Positions 35,038 through 45,273 of a stretch of DNA of 64,000 nucleotides are shown here, in pieces. Position 1 is the stretch's first letter. Each line of letters starts with the position of its first letter. Under the pieces are notes generated by a model, which saw only the letters and a program-made list of their open reading frames with translations, did no database searches and had not been told where the DNA came from. Source of the stretch: an uncultured Bacteroidales bacterium (GTDB taxonomy: Bacteria; Bacteroidota; Bacteroidia; Bacteroidales; P3). The stretch is from contig CALEFF010000013.1 in NCBI GenBank assembly GCA_937876865.1, forward strand, positions 1 to 64,000, given 5' to 3'. The position numbers were made by a program, and so were the translations under genes.

Positions 35038-37005
35038 TTATCTCTCTTTTACCAATCCTTCGTTGAAGGCGTAAATAAGTTTCTTTAAGTTGGCGATTTG
35101 TTCTCTTAATTCGTCTCCAAGTTCTGTGTCGCCTATTAGGATATTTTCTGTTCTTTGTTCTATCAAATAGTTCTTTGAAATAATATCACTTTCGTTTTCT
35201 ATTGATTCTTGTGGAGATGAGAACGGTTCGTGTTCAACTAAGAACAAACGGCTTGAACCTGACACCAAAGTGTAGCCACCTATTCCTGTTTCTTTTTGAT
35301 ATGCTTTTGACATTCCGCCGTCTATTACAAGCAATCTGCCGTTTGCCATTATTGGACTTTCGCCTTTCTTCACTTTAACCGGCACGTGTCCGTTTACAAT
35401 TCTTGCTTTTTCGTTATGAAGTCCAAATTCGGCTAAAATTCTTTCGCAAAAGGCTACATCGTTTCTATAAGTGTAGTATTTATCAAGTATTTCTGCTTGT
35501 TGTTCTTTTGCATCTATTAAATATCTTTCAAAGGTTGCCATTCGGTGTTTACCAAAAATTGGCGAGCAAGCACCACACCACAAATACCAAAAATAGTCTC
35601 CATCATCGTTTGTTTGATTAAAACGATTTACCCACACATTTCTTACGGTTTGTTCTAAGCAATCAAGTAGTTCTTTGCCCTTTACCATTTTTCCTTTGTG
35701 GTTAAATTCTTTAAATTCGGTTTCATTCTTCATTGGAATGCAACCATGAAGCATCAATGTGTTGTTGCAAACCGAGTAAACTCCACCATTTGAGAACAAG
35801 AACGATACATCGCTTTGCAAACGGCGTGAGTTAAGGAATGATTGTCTTATTTTTTCTATTACTTCCTCTTCTTCGTCTGTTAGTTTGTAAGGGTCTTTTG
35901 GGTCAATTGTTGGATAATATGCGTCTTTTAGTTCATAGTCTTTGCCATCAAGGTGAATTGTTCCTTTTTCATAGTCGATTTTGTCGAGCAATAGACGATG
36001 CGACATATCGAAGTTTGGATTTCGCATCACAAGTTGTCCTTCTAATTTGAAACTTATTACTGCTATTGCTTTATGTATTACTGTCATCAAACGCACATTT
36101 GCATCTTGATAGTTTTCTTCTTTTGTTCCTTTTGGCACAAATGGAATTGCAGGGTCATTTTCATAGGTTTTCAAAGCAAAAGTTACAAGTGGCATTAGGT
36201 TTATGCCATAATCGTCTTCGATTGTATCAACTGAGCCATATCTTGCTGTCAATCTAATTACCTCTGCTACGTCAAATTTATTTCCACAGGCTGCTCCCAT
36301 CCATATAATGTCGTGATTTCCCCATTGAACATCGCAAGCGTGATGATTTTTCAAGAGTTCCATTACATCTGCTGCTCTTGGACCACGGTCAAATATGTCT
36401 CCAATTACGTGAAGTCTATCAATTAACATTCTTTTTATGAATCCACAAATAGATTCTATGAATTTGTCGGAACGTTTCAATTCCACAATACTTTCAACTA
36501 TTGAATCGTAATAGGCTTGCTTATCGGAAGTTGTTTCATTCAACAATTCTTCTATTATAAATGCGTATTCGCTATCCATAGCCTTACGAACCTTTGAGCG
36601 AGTGTACTTTTTGGCTACTTGACGTGCTACTCTTACTAATTTATTCAAAGTAAGTCTGTACCATTCTTCGTTTACAACTCCCTTACTCTTTAATTGAGAG
36701 AGTTTATCCATAGGATAGTAAATAATTGTTGCTAATTGATTTTTTTCTGCCACTGAAATAGAGTGTCCAAACACCTCATCAATTTTTCTTTTCACTGCTC
36801 CCGAAGCATTAGACAAGATATGATTGAACGTATCGTACTCTCCGTGAATATCTGTTACGAAATGTTCTGTCCCTTTTGGCAGTAAAAGAATTGCTTTTAG
36901 CTTAATTATTTCGGTACTTGCTGCTTGCAAGGTTGGAAATTGCTTGGCTAATTGATTGTAAAACTTCAATTCTTCGTTGGAAATTGTGATATTATCTGTG
37001 TTCAT
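35038..37005 (-). CDS. fbp: Fructose-1,6-bisphosphatase class III
   Basis: This encodes 655 residues, the usual length for the class III (Firmicutes/Bacteroidota) enzyme, which is unrelated to class I FBPase. The calcineurin-like metal site is visible: FVTDIHGEYDTFNHIL (residues 61-76), GDIFDRGPRAADVMELL, and QWGNHDIIWMGAACGN. Later family motifs include MLHGCIPM and VNGHVPVKVKKGESP. It removes the 1-phosphate in gluconeogenesis in the cytoplasm. It starts 14 bases downstream of the MurL-MurD gene, in the same direction. Confidence 0.95.
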   Translation of the reverse strand: MNTDNITISNEELKFYNQLAKQFPTLQAASTEIIKLKAILLLPKGTEHFVTDIHGEYDTFNHILSNASGAVKRKIDEVFGHSISVAEKNQLATIIYYPMDKLSQLKSKGVVNEEWYRLTLNKLVRVARQVAKKYTRSKVRKAMDSEYAFIIEELLNETTSDKQAYYDSIVESIVELKRSDKFIESICGFIKRMLIDRLHVIGDIFDRGPRAADVMELLKNHHACDVQWGNHDIIWMGAACGNKFDVAEVIRLTARYGSVDTIEDDYGINLMPLVTFALKTYENDPAIPFVPKGTKEENYQDANVRLMTVIHKAIAVISFKLEGQLVMRNPNFDMSHRLLLDKIDYEKGTIHLDGKDYELKDAYYPTIDPKDPYKLTDEEEEVIEKIRQSFLNSRRLQSDVSFLFSNGGVYSVCNNTLMLHGCIPMKNETEFKEFNHKGKMVKGKELLDCLEQTVRNVWVNRFNQTNDDGDYFWYLWCGACSPIFGKHRMATFERYLIDAKEQQAEILDKYYTYRNDVAFCERILAEFGLHNEKARIVNGHVPVKVKKGESPIMANGRLLVIDGGMSKAYQKETGIGGYTLVSGSSRLFLVEHEPFSSPQESIENESDIISKNYLIEQRTENILIGDTELGDELREQIANLKKLIYAFNEGLVKER

Positions 37006-37019
37006 ATTGATTTATTTTT

Positions 37020-39644
37020 TTATATTTCATTAATAAGTTGTTTAAATACCTCTCCCCTATGTTCAAAGTTTGTAAACATATCATAACTACTTGCAGCAGG
37101 CGAGAGAAGACATATCTTTTCTTTCTGAGTGTTTGCTTTACACCAAGAAACTATTTCTTTGTAGTCATCACTCAAAAGACAATTATAATTATTCGCCTTT
37201 TCTTTCATTTCTTTGTAGATTCTCTTTCCGGCTTGACCTACAAAAGCAATATTTTTCACTTCAAACTCTCCTATTTGCTCCACAATAGGCGAGTAATCTA
37301 TTCCTCTATCCATTCCTCCAAGTATAAGAGTTTGAACTTTCTTTAATGCCTTTAAAGCTTCTATTGTTGCCTGTGGTATTGTGCTTATACTATCATTATA
37401 ATACGTTACTCCGTTTTTCTCTCCTACGTATTCCAAACGATGAGCAAGGGGTTGAAAGTTTTTTGCCGTAGTTTCGGCTTCTTCTTTCTTTGCTCCAAAC
37501 TCTTGTGAGGCAATAATAGCAGAAAGAATATTCATTTGATTATGATCTCCCTTTAAGTAATTCGCCTCAATCGTTGCTTCCTCTTTTGAAAAAGGTTTTT
37601 GTCTTGATTGCAATGGAGTTTTTTCTAAAAGAGCGTTGATTTCCTTTGAGTCTTTGTTGAAAATAAAAACACCTTGCTTTGTTTGCTTGGTTGCAATGTT
37701 GTATTTCGATTCTTTATATTGATCATAACTATCAAAATGATCAAGATGTTCTTCAAATAAGTTAAGCAATATCGAAACCTTTGGCGAGGTGTGAATAAAT
37801 TGTAATTGATGTGCCGAAAGTTCTGCAACAATTATTGTATTTTCTTTAATATTTGAAATTATATCTAAAAGAGGTACTCCAATGTTTCCTGCAAGCAACA
37901 CATCAAAACCTTGATCTAAAAGAATTTTATAAACCAAATTACTTGTAGTACTTTTACCTTTTGTGCCAGTTACACCTATTGTTTGATTAGAATATAGTTG
38001 TAGGAAAATATCTGTTTGAGATGTGATTTTTTCTCTATCAAGCCCTTGTAGTTTTTTCATCGAAATGCCCGGAGTCTTAATGTATAGAGTATAGTCTTTC
38101 AAGCATTCGTCTTGCAAGGTGCAATTTGCCAAAGACGATTTATCATCTGCTATCAAAATTTCTTTCTCTGGCAAAAGTTCTTTAATGAGTTTATGGGTTG
38201 ATTGTCCCTCTCTGCCGTAACCAAGTATTGCTATTTTGTGAGGTTTCAAAAGTTTTATAAGTGCAGCACGCTTTGTTGCAAGATGAGTATTTGAAAAAAT
38301 TTCTAAATCTCTTGCAGGCAAATTATGATTGTTTGATAATTCAAAAAGTTTGTGCGAATCAACACTATTTAAATATTGTTTTGAAACAGGAAGGCTTAGC
38401 CATAATTTCAAAAGACATTCTTTTCCTAAGTCGGCTTTTTGATTTTTCAAACAAAGAGCAAGAGCCACATTCACCTCGCTTACAGTTCCTACGCATTCAA
38501 AAGGTTTTGTCTGTCTTTCTCCACAGAGTTGTAAAAAGTATTCTTCTAAATCTTTGTCTTCAAAAAGGTTTTTAGAAAATATTGCAATCAATTCTTCTTT
38601 TGAAACAAAAGGCGAGAGAATTATAAAAGCAAATAAACATTTCGGACACTTGCCACACCAAATATTTTGTTTGCTTCCTGCATTGCAACTCTTAAAAACA
38701 GACTTGTAATCAAGCTTTGAAAAAAGTTTTGCAATATGTAGTTCGCTCAAAGGACGAAGAAACGAAAAGTAATAAAAATCTTCTGATATAAACTTTGCAA
38801 CATAAGCTCTAAAATCGTTTTCAAATTCAAGGCTTTTAGAGTATTGATGATTTACCTCTAAGCCTTTAACCGTAGATTCCGAAGCTGAATCTTCATTACT
38901 AAGAGCTATGTATTTTCTTTTTGTGAGTGCAGAAATTAAAAGCGTAGTAAAAGCAAGCATTGCCGAGAATGGAGTGTGCCCATTCAAGCAACCTTGTGCA
39001 TTAAGTTCTAATAAATGAGCGTCAATCACTCTTTTGCAAGTCAAAGTCTTCTCTTGGCTAAATCCTGCTATTGAACAACAATCCACAGTTGCTCCTCTTG
39101 GATTGATAATAAAAGGAACGACATCTCTATTTGCAGAAAGCAATAAATCCATTGTTACAACCGAATCCTTACCTCCCCCTATTGGCACGATATATTGGTC
39201 AAATGTTTCAAATTTTTGTGGACAAGTAAAATTCTCTGACTCATTTTCTATGTTTAAAAACTCTTCTTGCGAGATGTTTATGCCATTTACGTAGAAAAAT
39301 TCGCCAAGTCCATTATAGTAAAGTTTCTTATAGAAATCTATTTGTTCTTCTTTTAGGGCATAAGGCTTTATAATAACTCTTGGAGAGCAAAAAGCCTTCC
39401 AATAAGATATTAACTCCACCATTCCCATGTTGAAAACAAGCAAAGAAAGTTGCTCTTTACTCAAATGAGAAAAAGAAAAGAAATCTTTTTTCTCTACCAA
39501 AAGAGTTGGAGAAAAAGTATGCTCACCGTTAATGAAAGTAAATTCTATATTTAATCCCTTTTCGTCTATTGAATACTTAAAATCTTCATAAACAAAAATT
39601 GGATATTGTTTTCTGAAACTATTGAATTTTTCGGTATTGTTCAT
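37020..39644 (-). CDS. Fused MurL-like epimerase and MurD2-like ligase
   Basis: 874 residues from the ATG at 39644, which avoids overlap with the upstream gene; an ATG 30 bases upstream is possible. Residues 1-460 resemble MurL, the UDP-MurNAc-L-Ala-L-Glu epimerase: IVPIGGGKDSVV (around 152-163) is a PP-loop-like ATP site and WCGKCPKC (329-336) a four-residue Cys pair motif. Residues 468-874 are a MurD-type ligase with NAD-like start AILGYGREGQST, P-loop GVTGTKGKSTT (557-567) and NDSISTIPQATIEAL. In Xanthomonas, MurD2 adds L-Glu to UDP-MurNAc-L-Ala and MurL inverts it to D-Glu. A fusion would join both steps, so the cell may not need glutamate racemase MurI. The MurL identity comes from motif memory, not a search. 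Confidence 0.85.
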   Translation of the reverse strand: MNNTEKFNSFRKQYPIFVYEDFKYSIDEKGLNIEFTFINGEHTFSPTLLVEKKDFFSFSHLSKEQLSLLVFNMGMVELISYWKAFCSPRVIIKPYALKEEQIDFYKKLYYNGLGEFFYVNGINISQEEFLNIENESENFTCPQKFETFDQYIVPIGGGKDSVVTMDLLLSANRDVVPFIINPRGATVDCCSIAGFSQEKTLTCKRVIDAHLLELNAQGCLNGHTPFSAMLAFTTLLISALTKRKYIALSNEDSASESTVKGLEVNHQYSKSLEFENDFRAYVAKFISEDFYYFSFLRPLSELHIAKLFSKLDYKSVFKSCNAGSKQNIWCGKCPKCLFAFIILSPFVSKEELIAIFSKNLFEDKDLEEYFLQLCGERQTKPFECVGTVSEVNVALALCLKNQKADLGKECLLKLWLSLPVSKQYLNSVDSHKLFELSNNHNLPARDLEIFSNTHLATKRAALIKLLKPHKIAILGYGREGQSTHKLIKELLPEKEILIADDKSSLANCTLQDECLKDYTLYIKTPGISMKKLQGLDREKITSQTDIFLQLYSNQTIGVTGTKGKSTTSNLVYKILLDQGFDVLLAGNIGVPLLDIISNIKENTIIVAELSAHQLQFIHTSPKVSILLNLFEEHLDHFDSYDQYKESKYNIATKQTKQGVFIFNKDSKEINALLEKTPLQSRQKPFSKEEATIEANYLKGDHNQMNILSAIIASQEFGAKKEEAETTAKNFQPLAHRLEYVGEKNGVTYYNDSISTIPQATIEALKALKKVQTLILGGMDRGIDYSPIVEQIGEFEVKNIAFVGQAGKRIYKEMKEKANNYNCLLSDDYKEIVSWCKANTQKEKICLLSPAASSYDMFTNFEHRGEVFKQLINEI

Positions 39645-39651
39645 TTTAGTT

Positions 39652-40215
39652 CTAATAATCTTGTCCTTGCTCAATTGCTTGCTCTAATTCCTTGTACCAT
39701 TTCTCAGAAAAGCGTCTTATTAACGGCTCTTTAAGTGTTTTATACAAAGGATTATCTCCTTTTTTGCATACAGCGTCCTTGCAAATCTCCCAACGATGAT
39801 AGTTTAATGCACGAAATTCTCCATAATCCTTTACTCTAATTGGGTAAAGATGACAAGAAATAGGCTTAATGAAATCAATATCTCCGTTTCTGTATGCCAT
39901 TTCTATTGCACACAAGGCTAAACCATCTTGAAACTTAACAAAAACACATTCTTTGTTATCTATAATGTTTGTACACAAATCTCCATCGTCATCTTTTAGC
40001 CAAAAACCTTCTTTTTTCACTATTTCAACAGCCTTTTTCTCCATATAAGGCTCTATTTTTGGTAAAAGATTTTCTATAATCTCTATTTCTTTTTTTTCAA
40101 GCGGTGCACCAGCGTCTCCTTCTACGCAACAACAACCTTTACACTTGGTTAAATCACAAGAAAATCCTTCATTTTTTATATCTTCGCTTACTAAACAATT
40201 GCCAACTATTAACAT
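39652..40215 (-). CDS. DUF3109 family cysteine-rich protein
   Basis: This encodes 187 residues. The start matches the DUF3109 family: VGNCLVSEDI, then CDLTKCKGCCCVEGDAGAPL (residues 20-39). Further cysteines lie in LCTNI, ECVF, LCAIE, ISCHLYPIRV and EICKDAVC. The pattern is related to YkgJ-type CxxCxxCC proteins thought to bind zinc or an iron-sulphur cluster; function is not established. It ends 7 bases before the chosen MurL-MurD start, so the two are co-transcribed with fbp following. TAACTTTG (40244-40237, minus) is a likely -7 box. Confidence 0.92.
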   Translation of the reverse strand: MLIVGNCLVSEDIKNEGFSCDLTKCKGCCCVEGDAGAPLEKKEIEIIENLLPKIEPYMEKKAVEIVKKEGFWLKDDDGDLCTNIIDNKECVFVKFQDGLALCAIEMAYRNGDIDFIKPISCHLYPIRVKDYGEFRALNYHRWEICKDAVCKKGDNPLYKTLKEPLIRRFSEKWYKELEQAIEQGQDY

Positions 40216-40305
40216 AATATTGCATTTTTATCGTTGCAAAGTTAAAAAATAAAAAATCATTTTCGTACTTTTGCAACTAAAATCAAAGAAAAATAGTTTG
40301 ACGTT

Positions 40306-41976
40306 ATGGAATTAAATGAAGAAATAGCAAAAAAACCAAGTCTTAATTTTATAGAAGAGATAATAGAAAACGATTTAAAGAATGGTAAACACAAAAGCAT
40401 AATAACTCGTTTTCCTCCTGAACCTAATGGATATTTACACATAGGACACGCAAAAAGTATTTGCCTTAATTTTGGAGTAGCAAAGAAATATGGTGGAAAA
40501 ACCAACCTTCGCTTTGACGATACTAACCCTGTAAAAGAGGATACAGAGTATGTTGAATCTATAAAGGAGGATATAAAATGGTTAGGTTTCAATTGGGCAG
40601 AAGAACACTACGCTTCTGATTATTTTGAGCAACTTTATCAATGGGCAATTGAACTTATCAAAAAAGGATTGGCGTATGTGGACGACCAATCTTTGGAAGA
40701 AATGAGAGAAAATAGAGGAACGGTTCAAACACCAGGGAAAGATTCTCCTTATCGAAACAGAAGCGTTGAAGAAAACCTTGATTTATTCCAAAGAATGAGA
40801 AATGGAGAATTTGAAGACGGAAGTAAAACTCTTAGAGCAAAGATTGACATGGCTCATACTAATATGCATATGCGTGATCCTATAATGTATCGTATTCTTC
40901 ACACAACTCACCACAAAACAGGAGACGTTTGGCCAATTTATCCTATGTATGACTACGCTCATGGTGAGAGTGATTCAATTGAAAACATAACTCACTCTAT
41001 TTGTACTTTGGAATTTGATATTCACCGTCCACTTTACGATTGGTTTATACAACAATTAGACATTTTCCCTTCACATCAATACGAATTTGCAAGACTTAAC
41101 CTCAACTATACAGTAATGAGCAAGCGTAAACTCTTACAATTAGTAAAAGAAAACTACGTTTGCGGTTGGGACGACCCGAGAATGCCAACTATTTGCGGTC
41201 TAAGAAGAAGAGGATACACACCAGAAAGTATCAGAAACTTCTGTGAAGACATAGGAGTTGCGAAAAGAGATAACGTAATCGATTACACACGCCTTGAAAA
41301 CGCACTTAGAGATGATTTAAACAAAAAAGCACAAAGAGTAATGGCTGTTTTAAATCCTGTAAAACTTGTAATTGACAATTATCCTGAACAAAGCGAAGAG
41401 CTTGATGCGATAAACAACCCAGAAGATGAAAGTGCAGGAACAAGAAAGGTTAGTTTCTCAAAAACACTCTTCATTGAAAGAGATGATTTTATGGAAAACC
41501 CACCTAAAAAATACTTCCGTATGGCAATAGGTCAAGAAGTTCGTTTGCGTTATGCCTACATTGTAAAATGCACCTCAATAGAAAAAGACGCAGAAGGCAA
41601 TATCACAACAATACATTGCGAATATGACCCTGCAACACGTGGAGGCAACACACCTGATGGAAGAAAAGTCAAAGGAACTATTCATTGGGTAGATGCAAAC
41701 AACTATGTTGAAGCAGAGGTTCGCCTATTCGACAGATTATTCCAAAGCGAATCACCAGACAAAGTAGAAGAAGGAAAAACATTCCTTGATAATCTAAACC
41801 CAGATTCTTTGAAAGTATTGGAAAATTGCAAATTAGAAAAATTCCTTGCAAACACAAAACCATTAGATAAGTATCAATTTGAAAGACTTGGTTACTTCTC
41901 AACCGATTATGACACAAAAGAAAATCACCTTGTCTTCAATCGTGCTTGCACACTTAAAGATTCGTGGAATAAATAA
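40306..41976 (+). CDS. glnS: Glutamine-tRNA ligase
   Basis: This encodes 556 residues, the size of bacterial GlnRS. Class I motifs: [17 protein letters not shown] with HIGH at 45-48, and VMSKRK as the KMSKS equivalent. [25 protein letters not shown] and [29 protein letters not shown] (here given by short pieces: [16 protein letters not shown]) are typical of GlnRS rather than GluRS. The C-terminal anticodon-binding beta barrels are complete. It charges tRNA-Gln directly, so the cell need not rely on the GatCAB route for glutamine. TACTTTTG (40266-40273) is a probable -7 box, 32 bases before the start. Confidence 0.96.
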   Translation: MELNEEIAKKPSLNFIEEIIENDLKNGKHKSIITRFPPEPNGYLHIGHAKSICLNFGVAKKYGGKTNLRFDDTNPVKEDTEYVESIKEDIKWLGFNWAEEHYASDYFEQLYQWAIELIKKGLAYVDDQSLEEMRENRGTVQTPGKDSPYRNRSVEENLDLFQRMRNGEFEDGSKTLRAKIDMAHTNMHMRDPIMYRILHTTHHKTGDVWPIYPMYDYAHGESDSIENITHSICTLEFDIHRPLYDWFIQQLDIFPSHQYEFARLNLNYTVMSKRKLLQLVKENYVCGWDDPRMPTICGLRRRGYTPESIRNFCEDIGVAKRDNVIDYTRLENALRDDLNKKAQRVMAVLNPVKLVIDNYPEQSEELDAINNPEDESAGTRKVSFSKTLFIERDDFMENPPKKYFRMAIGQEVRLRYAYIVKCTSIEKDAEGNITTIHCEYDPATRGGNTPDGRKVKGTIHWVDANNYVEAEVRLFDRLFQSESPDKVEEGKTFLDNLNPDSLKVLENCKLEKFLANTKPLDKYQFERLGYFSTDYDTKENHLVFNRACTLKDSWNK

Positions 41977-41996
41977 CAAGAAACACAATGAGTTTT

Positions 41997-42623
41997 ATGA
42001 AAAAACAAATCTTAATATTAACGTTAATACTAACAAGTCTATGTGCTTTTTCACAAAGACATAGACTTGCAAACGGAGAGCCTTATGATATATTCTTACA
42101 AGTAAAGCCTATGGGAGGAATGGCCTTAGGAGATTTTGCAAAAAACAATACTTATATTTACGGAAGCCACTTTGCGTTGGAATTTCAATTACAAGAAACA
42201 AAACTTGGAATAGGATTAGAATTTGGATACAACTATTGCGTTCCTATGGCATACAAACGACCATTTGTTCCAACAAAAAACAATTGGGCATCACACCAAG
42301 TGCCAATGATTTTAAACTTTAACTATTATATCTTTAACGAAAGAATCAAGCCATACGTAGGTTTAGGAATTGGAACAATATGGGGACGATATGATTATTC
42401 ACTTTCCTCAGAAGAATCCACAGAAGAATATTACCTAAGAGACTTTGAAGGACAAAATGGTTGGAGATTTGGACTTACACCAAAAGTTGGCTTAATGATA
42501 AGCATGGATCACAAACATGGATTTGGATTAGAATTTTCACTTCCTTACCAATTTGGCTTCAATCGCCTCGAAACACAATACACAATCAACCTTGGCTTAA
42601 ATTACACATACATAATAGATTAA
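41997..42623 (+). CDS. Outer-membrane beta-barrel protein
   Basis: 208 residues from the ATG at 41997, which opens a good signal peptide (MKKQILILTL...CAFSQ); another ATG lies 9 bases upstream. The mature part alternates amphipathic strands with Gly/Tyr turns (GMALGDFAKN, GIGLEFGYNY, YVGLGIGTIWGRYD) and ends with a terminal strand LGLNYTYIID. This fits a small eight-stranded porin-like barrel of the outer membrane. It follows glnS by 20 bases and is followed by a terminator-like hairpin. Function unknown. Confidence 0.78.
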   Translation: MKKQILILTLILTSLCAFSQRHRLANGEPYDIFLQVKPMGGMALGDFAKNNTYIYGSHFALEFQLQETKLGIGLEFGYNYCVPMAYKRPFVPTKNNWASHQVPMILNFNYYIFNERIKPYVGLGIGTIWGRYDYSLSSEESTEEYYLRDFEGQNGWRFGLTPKVGLMISMDHKHGFGLEFSLPYQFGFNRLETQYTINLGLNYTYIID

Positions 42624-42628
42624 AAAAT

Positions 42629-42696
42629 CAAAGAAAAAATAAAATAATACTTTGTTTTTTTCAAAAAAAGCAAAGGATTATTTTTTTAAAACAAAG
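42629..42696. repeat. 21-bp phased pentamer array D
   Basis: CAAAG 42629, CTTTG 42650, CAAAG 42671, CAAAG 42692, exact 21-bp steps. The second copy is in the opposite orientation and forms the stem of the hairpin at 42641-42684. Confidence 0.75.
42641..42687 (+). terminator. Hairpin terminator built from array D
   Basis: AAAATAAT 42641-42648 with ATTATTTT 42677-42684, CTTTG 42650-42654 with CAAAG 42671-42675, and a T7/A7 top stem, with small mismatches between. It ends in a run of T. Confidence 0.65.
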
Positions 42697-42752
42697 AAAA
42701 ATTTGACAAGCGAGCAAAATATTTTGATTACATTTGCAAAAAAGTATTTTTC

Positions 42753-45248
42753 ATGAAAGAAAACGACAAAAAAGAATACAGAAATTGGTATAAAACACTG
42801 CTAAGAATCCAGAAAAAAGAACTAATCTTATTTGTGGTCTTAATTTTATTAGCATTTATTTTTGTAGGAATTTCAGAAACAGCTTATGAATGGTTTAAAA
42901 TAATCAAAATATACTCTGTTCTTGACAATAAACCTTTGATAAATATTCCTATTTGTATTATTATCTCAAGTTTTGCAATCTGGTGGTGGACAAAAATTTG
43001 GAAAGATAAAGACATTAGACCTTATAGATTGGGAATAATCATTTCCTTATTCATTATTACTCTTTATAGCAAAGTTAAATACGCAAATATCACAGAAAAT
43101 ATTAATTACGAACACTTTTTCATAGGTTTATTAGTGATTTCGGCTATAATAATTATTACTAAATTTATTATTTACAATTTTTTCACTCGCTCAATCATAC
43201 TTAAATTTATCAGTAAACACAAATGTTTATTAAAATGGTATTTAAGCAAGAATCGATTTAAGAGAAGCAGAAAAATAGTAAAACTAAGACAAAAAGAACC
43301 CGAATTAAAAGGTTTTTCAGTTGATGATACAGAAATAAAGCTCTCTATAAACCAAATAAAATACGCAGAAACATTAGTAAAAAAGTTAAAAAACACTGAT
43401 TTAAGCAAAGAATCTTTTGCCGTAGGCATAACAGGAGAATGGGGATCGGGCAAAAGTACGTTTCTCAATACGATAAAAAAAGAAATAAAGAAGGAAGATT
43501 TTGCAGAAATTGTAGAATTTAATCCTTGGCTTTGCAACTCTCCCGAACAAGTTACGCAAGATTTCTTTGCAACTCTCATAAATAAATTATCGCCAAAGCA
43601 TAGTACATTATCAAGAGATATAAATAAATATGCAAAATTGCTAAACAAAATAGCAAAACCAAGCCTTAGCATTTTCGGAATAGACTTAGACCTAACGCCG
43701 AGCGATGATAGTCTTGATGAATTAAAAGAAAACATTTCCAAAAAATTAGCAAAACTTCCAAAAAAAGTAGTAATCCTAATAGACAATACAGACCGACTTG
43801 AAGGAAATGAAATATTTGAAATTCTAAGACTAATAAGAAACACAGCAGACTTCAAAAACGTAATCTACATAGCAACCTACGACAAAGAATACGTTACAAA
43901 CGTACTAAACAAAAACAAAATCAAAGACCCTGATAATTATTTAGAAAAAATATTCCAAACAGAAGTTCATCTACCAAAGGTAGAAGATTATGAATTGTGG
44001 GATACGTTGATGAAAGAAATAGAAGCAAATATCTCGCTAGATTATAATGTAATTAAAAATATTTATTCCAATTTTAGTTTCAATGACAAAGAATTAGTTT
44101 CACAAATATTAAGTAATTACCGACAAGTTAAAAGATTCGCAAGGCAATTTACGGCTTATTTAGATTACTTAAACAACAATAATTTGATAAACAATTTTCA
44201 TATTATTGATTTATTTTGGTTAGAATTATTACAAACATACGACAAAAACACATATAACATTCTCGCAAAAGATAGACTAAATTTGTTAGAAGTTAGAGAC
44301 AACTCATACATACTACAAAATAAAGAAGACAATACAACATTAGAGGAAAAAACAAAGAAAATTTTAAACACACTTTTTGACATAAGTTATAATGGGCTAT
44401 ATGACACATTAGAAAATAATGACAATTTTAATAAACGATTAGCTTTTAAAGAGAACTATAATCTATATTTTGCCCTTAACATTCCTTCATACAAATTATC
44501 TCTAACAGAAATGAAAGAGTTATACGACAAAGAGCCCGAAGAAGTTGTAAAAAAATGGCTCGATAGCGGAAAAAACGAAGAATCAATTGTTTTTAGATTT
44601 AATAATCATGAAAATATAATACACAATGAAGATAATTTAAAAAAACACATAATCGGTCTATTATATTTTGCATTAAATGCCAAGGTTAACTTCGAAGATA
44701 TAAAAGAATTATTAAAATCAGATAAATATTGTGATAATCAAGAAATAGTAGATAACACAACAAATAAGTGGTTTAATGATAAAATAGAAAATTGCGTAAA
44801 GGATGAGGATTTTATCAAATTAAGTACATTACTAAACAAACTTTATTATCAAGAATTTGAACCTTCTATTGGACAATACGTATGCCCTTTAATTATAGAT
44901 TCAAAAGATATAGAAAACTACTTAAATACGCTCATAAAAAAATACATGGATAGCATACGAAATTCTGTGAATATTTTTGATCTAATATCAGAAAATAAAA
45001 CGCTATCTAAAATCTTCAAGAATTGTTGTGTTACAAATAAACATTTTGATAACCAAGGAAATGATTGTTATGAAAAGAAATCAATTGTCATAAATACCAT
45101 TATTGAATTTTTCAACAATAAAACAGACGAAAAATCAAAAAAACAGTTTATAAACCATTGTCTTAATCTACCTGAGAGAGGAGAGTTCTTTGGAAATTAC
45201 CCAAGGCTTTATATTAAAAAGTTAGAAGCAATTCAAACAAATAGATAA
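42753..45248 (+). CDS. Membrane KAP family P-loop NTPase
   Basis: This encodes 831 residues. Four hydrophobic segments lie near residues 22-45, 60-80, 90-108 and 118-142. A KAP NTPase domain follows, with Walker A GEWGSGKST (228-236), the KAP-typical VEFNPWLCNSPEQ shortly after, and Walker B VVILIDNTDRL near residue 345. The C-terminal 350 residues are helical and unassigned. KAP NTPases are membrane-linked, related to STAND-like signalling ATPases, and several have been found in phage-defence settings. It opens a same-strand run with two small membrane ORFs and a WD40 protein, 25 to 200 bases apart. A defence or surface-sensing role is inference. Confidence 0.85.
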   Translation: MKENDKKEYRNWYKTLLRIQKKELILFVVLILLAFIFVGISETAYEWFKIIKIYSVLDNKPLINIPICIIISSFAIWWWTKIWKDKDIRPYRLGIIISLFIITLYSKVKYANITENINYEHFFIGLLVISAIIIITKFIIYNFFTRSIILKFISKHKCLLKWYLSKNRFKRSRKIVKLRQKEPELKGFSVDDTEIKLSINQIKYAETLVKKLKNTDLSKESFAVGITGEWGSGKSTFLNTIKKEIKKEDFAEIVEFNPWLCNSPEQVTQDFFATLINKLSPKHSTLSRDINKYAKLLNKIAKPSLSIFGIDLDLTPSDDSLDELKENISKKLAKLPKKVVILIDNTDRLEGNEIFEILRLIRNTADFKNVIYIATYDKEYVTNVLNKNKIKDPDNYLEKIFQTEVHLPKVEDYELWDTLMKEIEANISLDYNVIKNIYSNFSFNDKELVSQILSNYRQVKRFARQFTAYLDYLNNNNLINNFHIIDLFWLELLQTYDKNTYNILAKDRLNLLEVRDNSYILQNKEDNTTLEEKTKKILNTLFDISYNGLYDTLENNDNFNKRLAFKENYNLYFALNIPSYKLSLTEMKELYDKEPEEVVKKWLDSGKNEESIVFRFNNHENIIHNEDNLKKHIIGLLYFALNAKVNFEDIKELLKSDKYCDNQEIVDNTTNKWFNDKIENCVKDEDFIKLSTLLNKLYYQEFEPSIGQYVCPLIIDSKDIENYLNTLIKKYMDSIRNSVNIFDLISENKTLSKIFKNCCVTNKHFDNQGNDCYEKKSIVINTIIEFFNNKTDEKSKKQFINHCLNLPERGEFFGNYPRLYIKKLEAIQTNR

Positions 45249-45273
45249 TAAACAAAATTAAAGACAAATAAAT

